Source of the DNA: Beroe ovata
Taxonomy: Eukaryota; Ctenophora; Nuda; Beroida; Beroidae
DNA: 33,427 nt
Reading direction: 5' to 3'
NCBI GenBank assembly: GCA_946803715.1
Contig: CAMPET010000192.1
Span: 60,621 to 94,047 of the forward strand
Part shown: positions 9,484 through 22,400 of the stretch, one piece after another
Numbering within the stretch: position 1 is the stretch's first letter
How the letters are laid out: the number at the start of each line of letters is the position of its first letter
Translations under genes and position numbers: made by a program
Notes under the pieces: generated by a model
Told to the model about the DNA's origin: nothing
Seen by the model: only the letters and a program-made list of their open reading frames with translations
Database searches by the model: none

Positions 9484-11215
9484 TCAGCTTTTCTTGCTGT
9501 AATAGTTACTACAAAAAGATCAAATTCCAAAAACCTTCATCATAATCATGCTTCACTGAGCGAGTCCGGCAACAATTACAAAAACGACCGAGATTCCAAA
9601 ATCGATCTGAAATAATCACCGCAAATAATCGTACACCACGTACTCTTGATCGTACATCTGCGTATTCGCTCATGATTGTACACATCATGATGCACAATAT
9701 TGTATACTCGCTCCTGCTTGCTTTTCACATGTTGATGGAAGAGCTGTGAGCTGTAGCTGCCTGTAAACAAGCTGTTCTGCTTTCTGAAATCATAAACAAT
9801 CATTACAATTGAATATGAATCATTCGCAATGTAGCTTGATGAAATTTCTTGATAGAATTTGTCATTTTCAAATTAAATTGAAAATTTGAACGAAATGTTT
9901 AACTTTACAAATCTTGCTTCTCCCTATCATAGCATTATTGGAGGGATACCGAATAAAATTAAAAGCCAATATCGCAAGATTTTAACAAGAAAATAATAAC
10001 ATGTATTAAATATAATAACACACAGTGATAATTTACAGCCAAATTAACTGCAATCATTACATTTTCAAGTATAATACTTATTCAGATAATATCATTAAGT
10101 TTTTCGCCTCGTCGAAGTGCAATAATCATAAAGAATTTCTACATGATATTGTAACTTGAAAGTGAAATTTTTGATGAAATTATTGTGTTAACTAAATGGT
10201 TGGCAAATCCGATGTCAGTTGTGTACTTTACACCGCCTAACAAAGTAGCAGCGAAGTGGTACTTGACTACATTTCATTTTCTACAGCACGCGTGAAAATT
10301 CCTGTAACACAGCAATAGTAACGAAACTGAGCTTGAAAGCGGTACACGAATTTATTCAATTCTTACTAAATATGCTACTTAGTGAATCACAAACATTTCA
10401 GGTGATAGTTAACACCAATCCACTCGACACGGTCTCTTAAGATAAAAAATGGTTCTTTATTGAACCATCAAGTCCTTAGCGGTCGTTATAAAAACCAACT
10501 TTCTTTTTTTTCAAAATAAATGTTACATGTCCCAGTGTTATATAAATAAAAATTGTTAAATAAATTGTGTGACTTAGTATAAAACAAGTTAATATTTATT
10601 ATGTTAAACTATCACAAATAATGATGTAAGTCTGTTCAATAACACTTGACCATTTCAAATCCTGTGTAGTGTACATTTCAGTGTACACTATGAAATATGA
10701 ATGCTGCATTGTATCATGTCCATTATACATTGCATAATGTACATTGTACATTGTACATTTTACACTGGAAGTTGCGTATTCTACATCATGAATTATCACA
10801 GTACAAGTCAATAGTTAGTAACTTTAAGTTACATCTAAAACAACAGCTACATTGTTCTATCTATCAAAATGATATCCTCCTGCGAAAATATAACGCGTGC
10901 ACCTTCAATCGTAACTGAAAAATCTGAAATACCCTTGAATTTTAGAATCATCCATAATATGAAAGATTATGCTAATGCTTTTCCGCTCTATCGTCAAACT
11001 TATATATTTTTTCTTAAACAGCGTATGAAACATAACAATAACATCAGAACTACAACAAAAAACTGGAGGAATTTTCCAGATCATACTATACTCCCATCAT
11101 TAATATATATTAGCCATCAATAATAGCTATCACTCTTCAACAAGCGATGCTATGACGCCATGAAGAGAAAATGATGAACAATTCTAACATCAAATACTTA
11201 CTTACAGTAGTTTTT
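9484..11215. other. AT-rich stretch upstream of the membrane-protein gene
   Basis: No supported exon is seen. Many short ORFs occur on both strands but lack domain signal or paired splice sites. A low-complexity patch of GTACATTGTACATTG type lies at about 10720-10770. The first few hundred bases after 9483 should include the promoter of the minus-strand gene, but no TATA box or other element can be assigned. Confidence 0.4.
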
Positions 11216-11458
11216 TTAATTTATTTTCAAATAATAATAGGTAATCATTGTGAACAAATAAGATACGAAAAGCGCGTTGATTGTCACTGGAATTCTGCTT
11301 GAAGTTGAACCATCTGTGACCAGAAGGACCAGCTTCATATCTGAGTACATGGATTTTCTCGGGTCAGAGTCCACAATCTCAGATATTCTCATATTGATGA
11401 ACAATAACTCTTTCCCACAATAACTGTCCATATGATTGCCAAACAGTCGTCTCCCCAT
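11216..11458 (-). CDS. Hypothetical 80-residue ORF with hydrophobic C-terminus
   Basis: The ORF starts at an ATG and ends at TAA, with AATAAA overlapping its last codons. The C-terminal half ends in INALFVSYLFTMITYYYLKIN, minus its first residue about 20 residues of mostly hydrophobic character that could serve as a tail anchor. The N-terminal part shows no recognised domain. It sits about 280 bp beyond the stop of the formin, on the same strand. It could be a small independent gene, an alternative last exon of the formin, or chance in 3' UTR sequence. There is no conserved motif to choose between these. Confidence 0.2.
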   Translation of the reverse strand: MGRRLFGNHMDSYCGKELLFINMRISEIVDSDPRKSMYSDMKLVLLVTDGSTSSRIPVTINALFVSYLFTMITYYYLKIN

Positions 11459-11741
11459 ATTGAGTACCTATCTGAATTCTGACTAAATCTTCCTTGAAGA
11501 GTCTGATCTATGAGACACAAAAGAAGATGTGACCACAAAAAAGATTAGTCATAGTGTCTCCTATGTCTCAGTGTCCTCAGAATCTATAAGTCAAAGTCTC
11601 CTTCTTGCCTTTGTCTCTATCTGTCTGAGACACCCTCCATTTATCTGGCTTAACCCTGCACTCTGCAGTTCCTGTTCATTGTTAAAACTGCAAGTAATAT
11701 CTGTCCCTATTGATTAGACTCATGTCAAGGGAGTAGTGTCC

Positions 11742-13450
11742 CTACACCTCAGTCTCAAGCCCATTGATGCTCATCTCCGAGGAGCTGACAGACAGGCCCC
11801 TCTTGTAGGACGACAGGCTCTGACAGTACCGCATGTCTGCCGGTTCTGACGCCTGTCTGTCATGGTGCACCTCCTCATTCTCATCTATTGTCTGCTGTTT
11901 CCTGGCGCCCGCCGACACGGGCCTGTCCCGCGAGTACCGGGTGGGCGGGGAGATGGCGCCACCGCCGCCCGGTGGCGTGCTCCCCAGAGTGGGGGATGAG
12001 AGCGTGGTGGGTGGGGGAGACATTGAGCTCGGGGAGGGAGCGCCAGGGATTTGGGGGGAGAGAGGGGAGGTGGGGGAGAGGGCGGGGGAGATGGTGGGTG
12101 AGGCAGCAGGAGGGGAGAGGGGCAGGGGTGAGAATGAATTGGACCTCTTGTATGGGTTGTTGAACAGAGCTGGGGTGGACCGCGAGTTCTCCTTTATTCC
12201 CATTCCTTTACCCGTTATCGGTTCCCGTTTAGGGATGGGAGGTGGCTCCTTCCTGGCGTTACTATTCTGATCCCCTCTCAACATCTCCTGCAAACTGGAC
12301 TGTTGCGGGTTCTCCCTAGCTACCCTGTTCTTAGCTTTGCCAGCATTGATAGAGTTGGTGGAATTGTACTTCTCTCCCGCACCACTATACATTCTCTCTC
12401 GATCATTTGATGCAAATAGGTCCCGCACGTCAGTTCTCAGGTGTCGCTGGTGAGTACGGCAGCTGCCGCCAAATGAGTTGTTCAGGTAGCTGACTGGCGG
12501 AGCCATCTTCACAGATGCGGCGTGTCCCACAGTTCGAGACTCCTTGGGGCGGCTACTGGACGGCGCAAATACGCTCCTCATGTCCACTTTCTTACTCTGT
12601 TCACCGGCTGTTTTATCGCTCTTCTTGATGGGCAGCTCACTGAGACTAGCTGCCAGGTTTGTCTTCTTGAGCGGAGACTCACTGAAGACGGTCTCACTCT
12701 CTCGCAATATGGAGTTGTCGATACTGTCCTCACTGGAACTCTCCCCGGACTCGTAGGTCGTCTCGTCCTGTTCCCGGGTAGGGGGCGAATGCCGGTACCG
12801 GTCCTTGTACTCCTGGTTAGAGTCGAACCTCCTCGATCTGTACTCGGCCGAATTGTACCTGTCGTAGTAGTCATTGGATCGGGATCTGCTGTATGTCAGA
12901 TCCACTGACCGGTAGCTATTGTGGAGTTTCTTCAGTTCCCCACTCCTCCTGTTACAGCTGCTCTGACTACTGCTCTGACTCCGCATCGAGTCTGATCTAT
13001 CCCTCCCCACGGGGTAGTTTGTCAGTTCCCTCGTCGGATCGAATATAATCCCCACCGGTCTCTGGGGTTTGGGAGGGGGAGAGTTAAGCAACCTTGACTC
13101 TAGCGACGTTCCCCCTACTGGCTCGGACTTGGTGGACTCATGAGTGTCACGTCGCGATCCGTACCCATCGAGACTCCGTCTCCCGACAGAACCAGATCTC
13201 CCGCCACCGCCACCGCCACCGCCATCTGTTTCAGTGGTGTCTGAGCGCCGAGAACCGCCGTAGGCGGAGTCTTTAGAGTAGGCAGAGTTGACCGAGTATG
13301 ATCTGGGTGTGGGAGGGTAGGAGTAATCAGTGTTTGTGTAGTGACTACACGATTCAAAACAAGTGTACCCGTGATACGGACACTTGCTCTGATGCTCGTT
13401 ATCATTCCCCTCAGCAGCTGTCATCTTGTTCCTGTTGTCAGAGTTGTTGG
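11742..13450 (-). other. Formin C-terminal low-complexity tail ending in a PDZ-ligand motif
   Basis: About 570 residues without folded-domain signal. Landmarks are a poly-Gly run (13200-13227), Ser/Arg/Tyr-rich stretches (12780-13000), and a Pro/Ser-rich segment at about 11945-12150 with many SP and PP steps (for example SPLPLSPPAASP). Such SP and RSxS sites suggest phosphorylation. The last four residues are Glu-Thr-Glu-Val, a class I PDZ-ligand form. No clear WH2 or DAD motif is seen. Confidence 0.75.
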
Positions 13451-16400
13451 AAACAGTTGACAGATCATACAGTTCTTTACATTCCAGAACATCAGAGCAG
13501 AAGATATGCAGATTGGACAGGTATGTCGATAGACAGAAGTCAGCAATGGGCTCGCAGTAGAACTCAGCGAAACTGTTGATACGATTACCCAGCACCTTCC
13601 GGCGGTTCTTCAGCAACGTTACCCTCTTCCCCGATTCTACAATTGTTGAAGTGAACTGCAGCTTGACATCTTTAGATGCGTCCACTAGGAGTGACCTGAT
13701 TTCTCGCAACTTAATCTCCAAGTCCTGCAACTGCTCATCAAATTGTTCGATGCTCTTCTTCTTCACCTCGAACAGCTCTACAACCAGCTTGTCCAGGAAT
13801 TCCAGTGTCTTAGGGCTGTTCTTGGCAAGTGACTGTGTCATAAAGTGGAGAAGAGTTAGGGCGGGTTGCCGGGGAGCCCTCATGTTCCTCAACTGCTGAA
13901 GAGCACTCAACTTGAACCCTGCCACAGGACCGTCCTCATTCAGAGTGTTGCCGATATCGAGGACCAGTTTGAGGAGATCAAAGAACGGACAATCCTCATC
14001 TAGGAGTGACGTGAGCACGTTGGAGTAGTGAGTATCACATTCCTCGAGGGAGTCCAGGACTTTGGGAATATCCATTACTCCGATAATACACTTCAACCTG
14101 GTCTCAAACTCCGATACTCTCGATAGTGATACGAGTAGCTGCTCCGAGGAATCCAAACACTCGAGATCACCGTCAAACTGTGAGATCGCAGCTTGTAGAG
14201 CTGGATCCTTGGGTATGATCTGAGACAGTCTCCTGAGGCAGGAATCGGGGATAACCGAGCTGTCACCCTCTCGTATTGCTCTGGTGACGAGGTCAACGGC
14301 CACCTCACGACTAGTGTTGGAGTCGACAGCAGCCAGGAGTAGGTTGAGCAGAATGGCCTTGTCTTCGGCAATGAACCGTAACTGAAACACATTATGTGGT
14401 CAAGTGAATGAGGATAACAGTTTATCATGACTCAATCATGAATTTACAACGGTATGAAGCTGTTGGAAGTATGTCACTGATGCTCACCTGTTTCAAGTTT
14501 GGACGGGATTGGAAGAAGAAGTTACCAATATTGCGGACATTGGTTTTGTTCTGGCACTTTCCCACCCTATCCCAAACACTCTTGGTACTGCTGCTCGTCT
14601 CCACAGGGAGCCATGCTATGCTCTGTGGCGGAGCGTAGCTACTCGGCGAATCGGGCGGCTCTGGAATACGAATTACATTAGTGACACATACATATTATGG
14701 ATAGAGGGTGGTGATAGTGTAGCATTGAAAATATGAGAGTGGATAAAATATCCGGTGTTCGCGCGTTACATAAATTCGAAAATGCAACACATCGTGACGT
14801 TACGTCACGTGTCAAACCAACACGTTTCATATCACGTGTACCTGGAAATCTGGTTTTCTCGTCAGAGAACAGGTCGCTACTGTTCCTCACATCTTTGAAA
14901 ACACCTTGAGTTGTTCTTGGGCCGGAGAGGGCTTCAATAGCAGCACCCCAGAGATCTGACGTCTCTACTGTGAATAGCAGCTTCTGTACAATCCTCATCA
15001 AATCATTGGACCGTGGTGTCTTCGCGATCTGCAACGTGTTTCATGGTCAAACGTGTTTCATTACTACACGACGTGAAACAGCAACAGTACAGTGCACAAA
15101 GAGTGCACAAAAGCTTTTTCTTCGAAGACTTCAACTAGTAAAGTTTCTCTTATCTCTTATTCCAAAACCTGAAGCAGTGAAGCAGGCAAGGTTTTTTACT
15201 GAACTTCAAAGCCTGTCATGACGTCGCGTGGGTATTGCATACTGGTGTCAACGCATTCCTACGTCAGAGTAATGCAGTGGTGGCAGCAAGTTATGACGAA
15301 TGAGTCCTCATTCGTCACTGAGGCATGTCATGACGTACTGCATACTGGTGTCAGCTCATTCCTACGTCAGAGTAATGCAGTTGTGTCAGCAAGTTATGAC
15401 GAATGAGTCCCCATTCGTCACAGACGCATGTCATGACGTACTGCATACTGTTGTCAGTTCATTCCTACGTCTGAGTTTTGCAGTGGTGTCAGCGAGTCAT
15501 GACGAATGAGTCCCCCATTCGTCACAGAGACCTTTCATGACGTACTGCATACTGATGTCAGCTCATTCCTGCGTCAGAGTTATGCAGTGGTGTCAGCAAG
15601 TTATGACGAATGAGGCCCCTATCCGTCACAGAGGCCTGTCATGAAGTACCGCATACTGGTGTCAACTCATTCCTACGTCAGAGGAATGCAGTGGTGTCAG
15701 CAAGTTATGACGAATGAATCCTACAATCGTCACAGAGGCCTGTCATGACGTACTGCATACTGGTGTCAACTCATTCCTACGTCAGAGTTAAGCAGTGGTG
15801 TCAGCAAGTTATGACGAATGAGTCCCCCATTCGTCATCGAGGTCTGTTATGACATGAAGTGTAAGATGTGCTTGAAACCGCTCCGATCTTATTACAGAAA
15901 GGCATTTTTTAAAATAAATGCCAGTTTACCGTCGTCAATTCTGATCTTCTTCAAAATGTCAAAATTTTCATTTCTCAATTCCCGCACATAAATGTCACGT
16001 GCCTGTAAGTTGTAACACGTGATACGTTAGGAACTCTATCTCGATAAAATCATGGTATGAGGTTCGTGGCATGAGGGGAATTTAGCCATTAACTAAACAC
16101 ACACATTTTATCCATTGATGGGGTTAAAACATTGCGGTGGTTAAAGAACGTGTAATGAGCATATAATAGCATGAATCCTAATTGAATTCTCGTAGAGCGT
16201 TACATCTACTTGATTATTGAAATCAGTGTTCTGTCTATTGGAAGCGGTCCCCGAATAACAAAGTGGGAGATAAATACCTTCCTCCAGAGGAGAGCGAACA
16301 TGGCCGGCGGGTTATTCACATCAAGTGTCGGGGATAGCTTCATCTCGTCTCGCGCTTTCTGCTCGTAGAAGTGGATTATCTGTTGAGCAACTGATCCGTT

Positions 16401-19400
16401 CTGAGTGTGTCTCAGAGACTTTAAAACTTCCAATAACCCTAACGCTGAAAAGGGGTCTTGTCATTCATTGATCATTCCAAGTTGTCATCCATCGACAAGT
16501 TGAAAAGAGTGCCTACGAATGACAACACAGAAACGATGATCGACGATCGCATATAAAATCTGAATGATCGAATCGCGCGCGTGGCGCGCGCCCTAATCAG
16601 CGTGAAGATTACCACGAAATTTCGGTTCGACGCCAAAAACGGAGCGCGCGAAACAGGTAGCTTTTTAATTCGTAGATACATTTAACCTTTGATGGATTTA
16701 TATCGTCGATAGTATGAAGCATCAAGAAATTATTGTACGTGCTAGATGTTCCTCAGGGCTGTACACGAGACCAGAATAAAGGGTGTGACCGAAAACCCAT
16801 CACTTGCCATGAACAACATGGAATATAATGAACTGATGTATGACTCATCACTCATACATGCGAGTCAGTTTAAATCTGATGATAGGAAAATACGTGCATC
16901 ATGCTATGTGTGTGTGTGTGTCTGTGTTTGTGTGTGTGTGTATTGGATAGAAACAATAGCCGTATACAGTGTCACAATTGAGGGATATGCAACACGCTGA
17001 ATACAGAAGATGCACGAGTTTAATTTGAGACGCTAGGATTGATTCAATCAGGAGCATACTCAATCCTTGGTAACAATACGACGATGAGAGCTCCTACCCT
17101 ACCGTTAATTATAAATGTCAAATCTTATCTTTAATTATACAGACACGTCCTGTGTAAATGTTGGGGGGTATATTCCAAGATGCACGAATATTATGATAAC
17201 AATATGTGACACTGATATATTGACACACATGTTATGATGACGTCATCAGAGACTCACCGATGATTTCATTCCTGAGGTCTATCCTCTTGTCAGGAATGGT
17301 GCACCGATCAATGAGACAGTTGATGAAGTTGAGCAGGGATTTCCTGTACTCCACACTCTCTGTGCCCCTCAGATCGTCAACCAGCACAATAAACCGGTAT
17401 GACACGTGCTCAGTTTTCTGGGGGGGGGGAGAATTATAGAAGCGTCAGGGTTGTGTTCATTGTGTGTGTGTGTTACGATTGACAGGGTTGTGTTAGCGAA
17501 AACTTAACCTTTCAGAATCAGGAAATTTTGAATTTTCTACGAAATTTCGGCTTCATTTCATTTGGTTACACTTATCCTGTGGAACCTTGGCGATAACTTT
17601 CACCAGTCAAGGTTTAGATATGACACGATGAAATCTCAATATTTTGACACCGTATCATTTCGAACTTCCCTCCTTCCTTTACCGATATATCTCCACTCTC
17701 CAGTGACGTATATGTTTGAACTACATAGAGTATAATATGTTTGAACTAGAGTTATAGTACGCGATGCATTGTCGCGTGCGTGCGCGTCCACCCAGCTCCA
17801 TTTCACGTTTTTCTTATAGACTGACATCACAACATAGAACAATCCGCCATATAGCGAGAGAGAGAGAGCGAGAGTTTGTGCTACTGTGAATATTCATCAA
17901 GAAAGCAGAGGAGAGAGAGAGCTAATCTTCTGTCAGACCCCAACACGGGCAATCATTTCTCTCTTCAATTGCCCAAATAAGGTCAAAACGGTCAGGGACG
18001 AAATTGATGGACTTATCACACGATTGGAGCACTCGCCATTACTCACAAATCGTGAGATAGAGGCATATTTTGGTTGGATTCTCGCCTATCCTCAACCACA
18101 TTAAGCAGAAAATTTAATATCTCTCAACTCCTTAATATTGAATAGTTTATATTTAGAACCACTATACTGGTGTATACTGGCATAGATCAATAGTTCGTAC
18201 ACCTGTTCAGGACTAATTGAATTGACCAGTGTATAGTGACGTACCTAGTATTCCACATCGTTCCAACATACACACACACATACATACACACACACGTCAC
18301 ACACGTCACACACAGACACACACACACACAGACACACAGACACACACACACATACACACATACACACACAGACACACACACACAGACACACACACACACA
18401 CACAAATTGTGGTGGTGTAACCATGGCATGTACGGAATTTGCACTGTCAACAGGTGGCGTGGTGTCAAATGTCGTGAGATCAATAATTGAACACTCCAAT
18501 TATCATTCTGTGAGGGGTGTTTCCTGCAGACCTCTGGGGACGTGACAGTGTGGGGACAAGTGTCAGAAATAATCAGGTCAATATCAGGGATGAGGGCATG
18601 CGACTCACTATTATAGTGATACTGTTTACACTACTCATAGTCACACCAAGAGTGTAGCGATAGCCGATACCACACACACACACAGAATATAACGCAGAAC
18701 TCTCAACCAAACCTAGAATATGGGTCCCATATCCAACATTTACACATACATCATACGACATACACTATACAGTTTACCCAGTCACTCATACCTAGTACCT
18801 TAACCCATGCTGATATACTTCACCGCACCAATCACACGGGAGTTTTACTTGTACTCTTGTAGTTCAGTAGGGCCAGCATCAGTAGTTCAAATGTGACTGT
18901 CCAGAATGAACATATGTCCACTACAGCTGCAGTAGCTATCATGCGTGTAGCGGTGAAAAGCTACGTGTAGCATGCATTTGTAACTGTTTTTTCAGACCAA
19001 TGTAGTTTTTTCATGATGAACAATACTCACTTCTATACATTGGACATGGTATTTTAGTATACATATTGTGCAGGAAAACTCTGTACCTACTGGTTTACAG
19101 TATACAGGAGTAAACCTTACACACAGACAGACAAACACCCACAAACACACACACAAACAAACACACACACACAAACATAAACCCACACAGACACACACAC
19201 AATGGATGTTATCATGGAATGCTGTATCAGCTAGTGTTATACTCAATGGTATGTACACCACTTTTGTAACATACCTACTGTAGTTCGGTAATGGGTGCAC
19301 ACTGCACACTGCACAGCTGTGAGGCTAAACTACTACCTACTAGTTTAGAAATCATACAATGGGATTTGGAAAGCAGGATAATGAGTAAACTAAGGCCAGG

Positions 19401-22400
19401 AGGTTGGATGATGGATCAACTTATGGCTCATGGATTCATCAGATCTATTCTATCTATTCATACAGCATAATGAGTACCCATAACATAAGTAATGACATAA
19501 TATAGAAACAATGAAGCTATACAATACCTACGCATAATATGTATGACACACGTGCTCACAAACAGACAGACAGACACACAACACATACACACCCATTCAC
19601 ACACACACAGACAGTAGATACACACACGCGCACACACACTAACACAGAAACACACACACTGACACACACGCGCACACACACACAGTAGGCCCGAGTAGGT
19701 ACACACACACTCACACACACAGACAGACAGACAGTAGCTTAGACCCCAGTAGCCAGTAGGTACACACATACCTTGAAGTGGTCGAAGGCATCCGTCACAT
19801 ATTTGTATGCGGTGGCAGAATGGAGGGTCAGAGTGGATAACAGTGTCAGAACATCGCGCTTCACCAGCTCATCGTTACTGATCAGTCCTGAAACACCTGC
19901 CGTAAGAATAGGGAGACACTGTCGAATATGGAGACACTGTCGAATAGGGAGACACTATCGATCTGTATAGTATCTGTCAAACTGTCTATCAATCTGACGT
20001 ATAACCGACAGACACTCTCGAGTGTCGATGGATGTTTCTCTAGTCACTGGAAGGGTGGAAGACATATGCAAGAGGCGCCGTCAGCATGAAAGTGCGATAT
20101 TTGACCTCCCCTCCACCAATATTTCACTCCATTTCGATTGTGCTCTTGAAGTCCAAGATTCTAACACGTTGTTTTCACAGTGAAGCGTGTGTGACTGTCA
20201 CAGTGTACAGTATACAGTGATTGTTACTATGTTCTCATGACTGTCACAGTGTACAGTATACAGTGACTGTCACAATGATCTCATGACACAACTGCTGTGA
20301 GGTACTGAGGTTCATCTCACTTATCAGTTTACCTGTCATACTGGGGCGGGAACTTTGAATATTACCCCCCCCCCTTTATTCCATGTACTAATAACAGTAC
20401 ACACTCCGTGCTCTGCTACATACACACACACANCACACACACACACACATACACACACACACACACTCACACTAAACCACCCTCTAAAACATAGAAAGCT
20501 GTTCAGGAACCGGACACCAGCAGACCAGCTTCACATGTAATCGGTAGCAGGGTTTGTTCAACTCTACGGCTGATCATACAGACCCAGGGGGCATTGGGAG
20601 CAACGAATTCACTCTACTCTTATTATCAACCGTGATATTCATACGAAAGTGTGAAGTTCATGCGCGTTGGTCTATGGTCGTCGGAATATGAATTATGAAA
20701 TCACAGAGGGCACGTCATGAACTTAAGACTTGAGCAGTAAACAGGAATGAAAATGATCATTGTGATGTGTGATTGTGTGATGGGCAAACCAGCGCCACAC
20801 CATCACCTCCCTCTCCAGTGAACAGGCTGGGTACACGCCACAAGCACAACAGTGTTTCANCACACACACACACACACTAAACCACCCTCTAAAACATAGG
20901 AAGCTGTTCAGGAACCGGACACCAGCAGACCAGCTTCACATGTAATCGGTAGCTGGGTTTGTTCAACTCCACGACTGATCATACAGACCCAGGGGGCATT
21001 TGGAGCAACGAATTCACTCTACTCTTATTATTAACCGTGATATTCATACGAAAGTGTGAAGTTCATGCGCGTTGGTCTATAGTCGTCGGAATATGAAATC
21101 ACAGAGGGCACGTCATGAACTTAAGACTTGAGCAGTAAACAGGAATGAATAATGATCATTGTGATGTGTGATGTTGTGATGGGCAAACCAGCGCCACACC
21201 ATCACCTCCCTCTCCAGTGAATAGGCTGGGTACACGCCACAAGCACAACAGTGTTTCAGGGTAGAAACGCGCCCTTTTCTCGTGATGTTGAATCACAAAC
21301 ACACAGTGCTTGTTAGGACCGTGAGAGACTGTTTCTATTTTTGGAAAGTAACAACTGCCAGTTCATCAAACAAGATGGCGGCTCGAGGGTGGGACGGCGC
21401 TTGAAAACGCTGCATTCCTCTCTGTATGCAACATAAAATTAGCACGATACTTGTGCGCAGCTCCTCCCGTATGTATGTCATAATGATGACAACAACGATG
21501 ACTTATAGAGCTGGGACAAGTTGCCATGGTAACACTGAGAGATGGCAGCTTTACATGTTTACAGAGAAGAACATTGACAGAAATAGGTTGGTTGGGATAG
21601 GATCTGGTATCTAGGATAATATGATGTTACTTAGGTGTTATTCTAGGTTTTGATCTAGGTTTTGATCTAGGGTTAGATCTTAATTAACGAGTTGTATCAG
21701 TACTATAATTATCGATTCGTGTATGTACTAAGTATACAGCAGAGTGCTGGGTATTACAACGTTTTCATGTTCTATTTCTAGGAATAGTCTTCACTCTTCT
21801 TGGTTCATAGTTTGTTCCACATGACTCACTCAAATACTATAGATTCCAAATATACTATAGATTTCAAATACTATAGATTCCTATCTTGTTTCAGAAGAGA
21901 TTCTAAATTTCGCACACACCGGTTCATAATTGGTTTGAATATTTTGTAAATGTGTTATTGTAACATAGTTTGTCACATTACCAAATACTACAAGAGAATG
22001 AAAACGCGCGCGAACGCTCCCCCGACCTCAACACACAATATTTTAAATTCGTCATATTTAAGTCATGTAATACCCAAGAATCACATATTAAAATAATCAC
22101 CGACAATTACAATCATTCATCTCTTAATATGGTAGAATTCCTGACATTTCAATGCATCTCAAATAACATGCTGAGTTTCACATTGGCATTGACTATTCAG
22201 GGTAAGCTAAATGCACCCAATGTTAATTACCCCTTAGTCAGTGTTAGTTATGCAATTCCATAACATCAAATGGTCACTCCGTTTGTGAATCAAGTTGTGT
22301 CATGGGCCGGGAGGTTAGGTATACCCGGGAGATAGAATTCGAATGGTGGAAACCATTTTCTGCGAAATTGTGGTTTAAAGACAAGATGCCTTATGGCACT

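Larger units (their letters stand above)
17418..19771 (-). other. Formin intron with microsatellites
   Basis: A 2.35-kb intron between FH3 exons 19772-19887 and 17258-17417. It holds a G/C run just before the 17417 acceptor, a short TG run at 17461-17472, and the three CA-rich blocks listed separately. No exon is supported. Confidence 0.6.

Noticed and set aside
11833-13899. Plus-strand and alternate-frame ORFs of 60-145 codons opposite the formin
   Set aside because: They are shadows of the long formin exon, whose frame contains FH2 motifs.
18187-19769. ORFs of His/Thr or Cys/Val repeats
   Set aside because: They are produced by CA/TG microsatellites on both strands.
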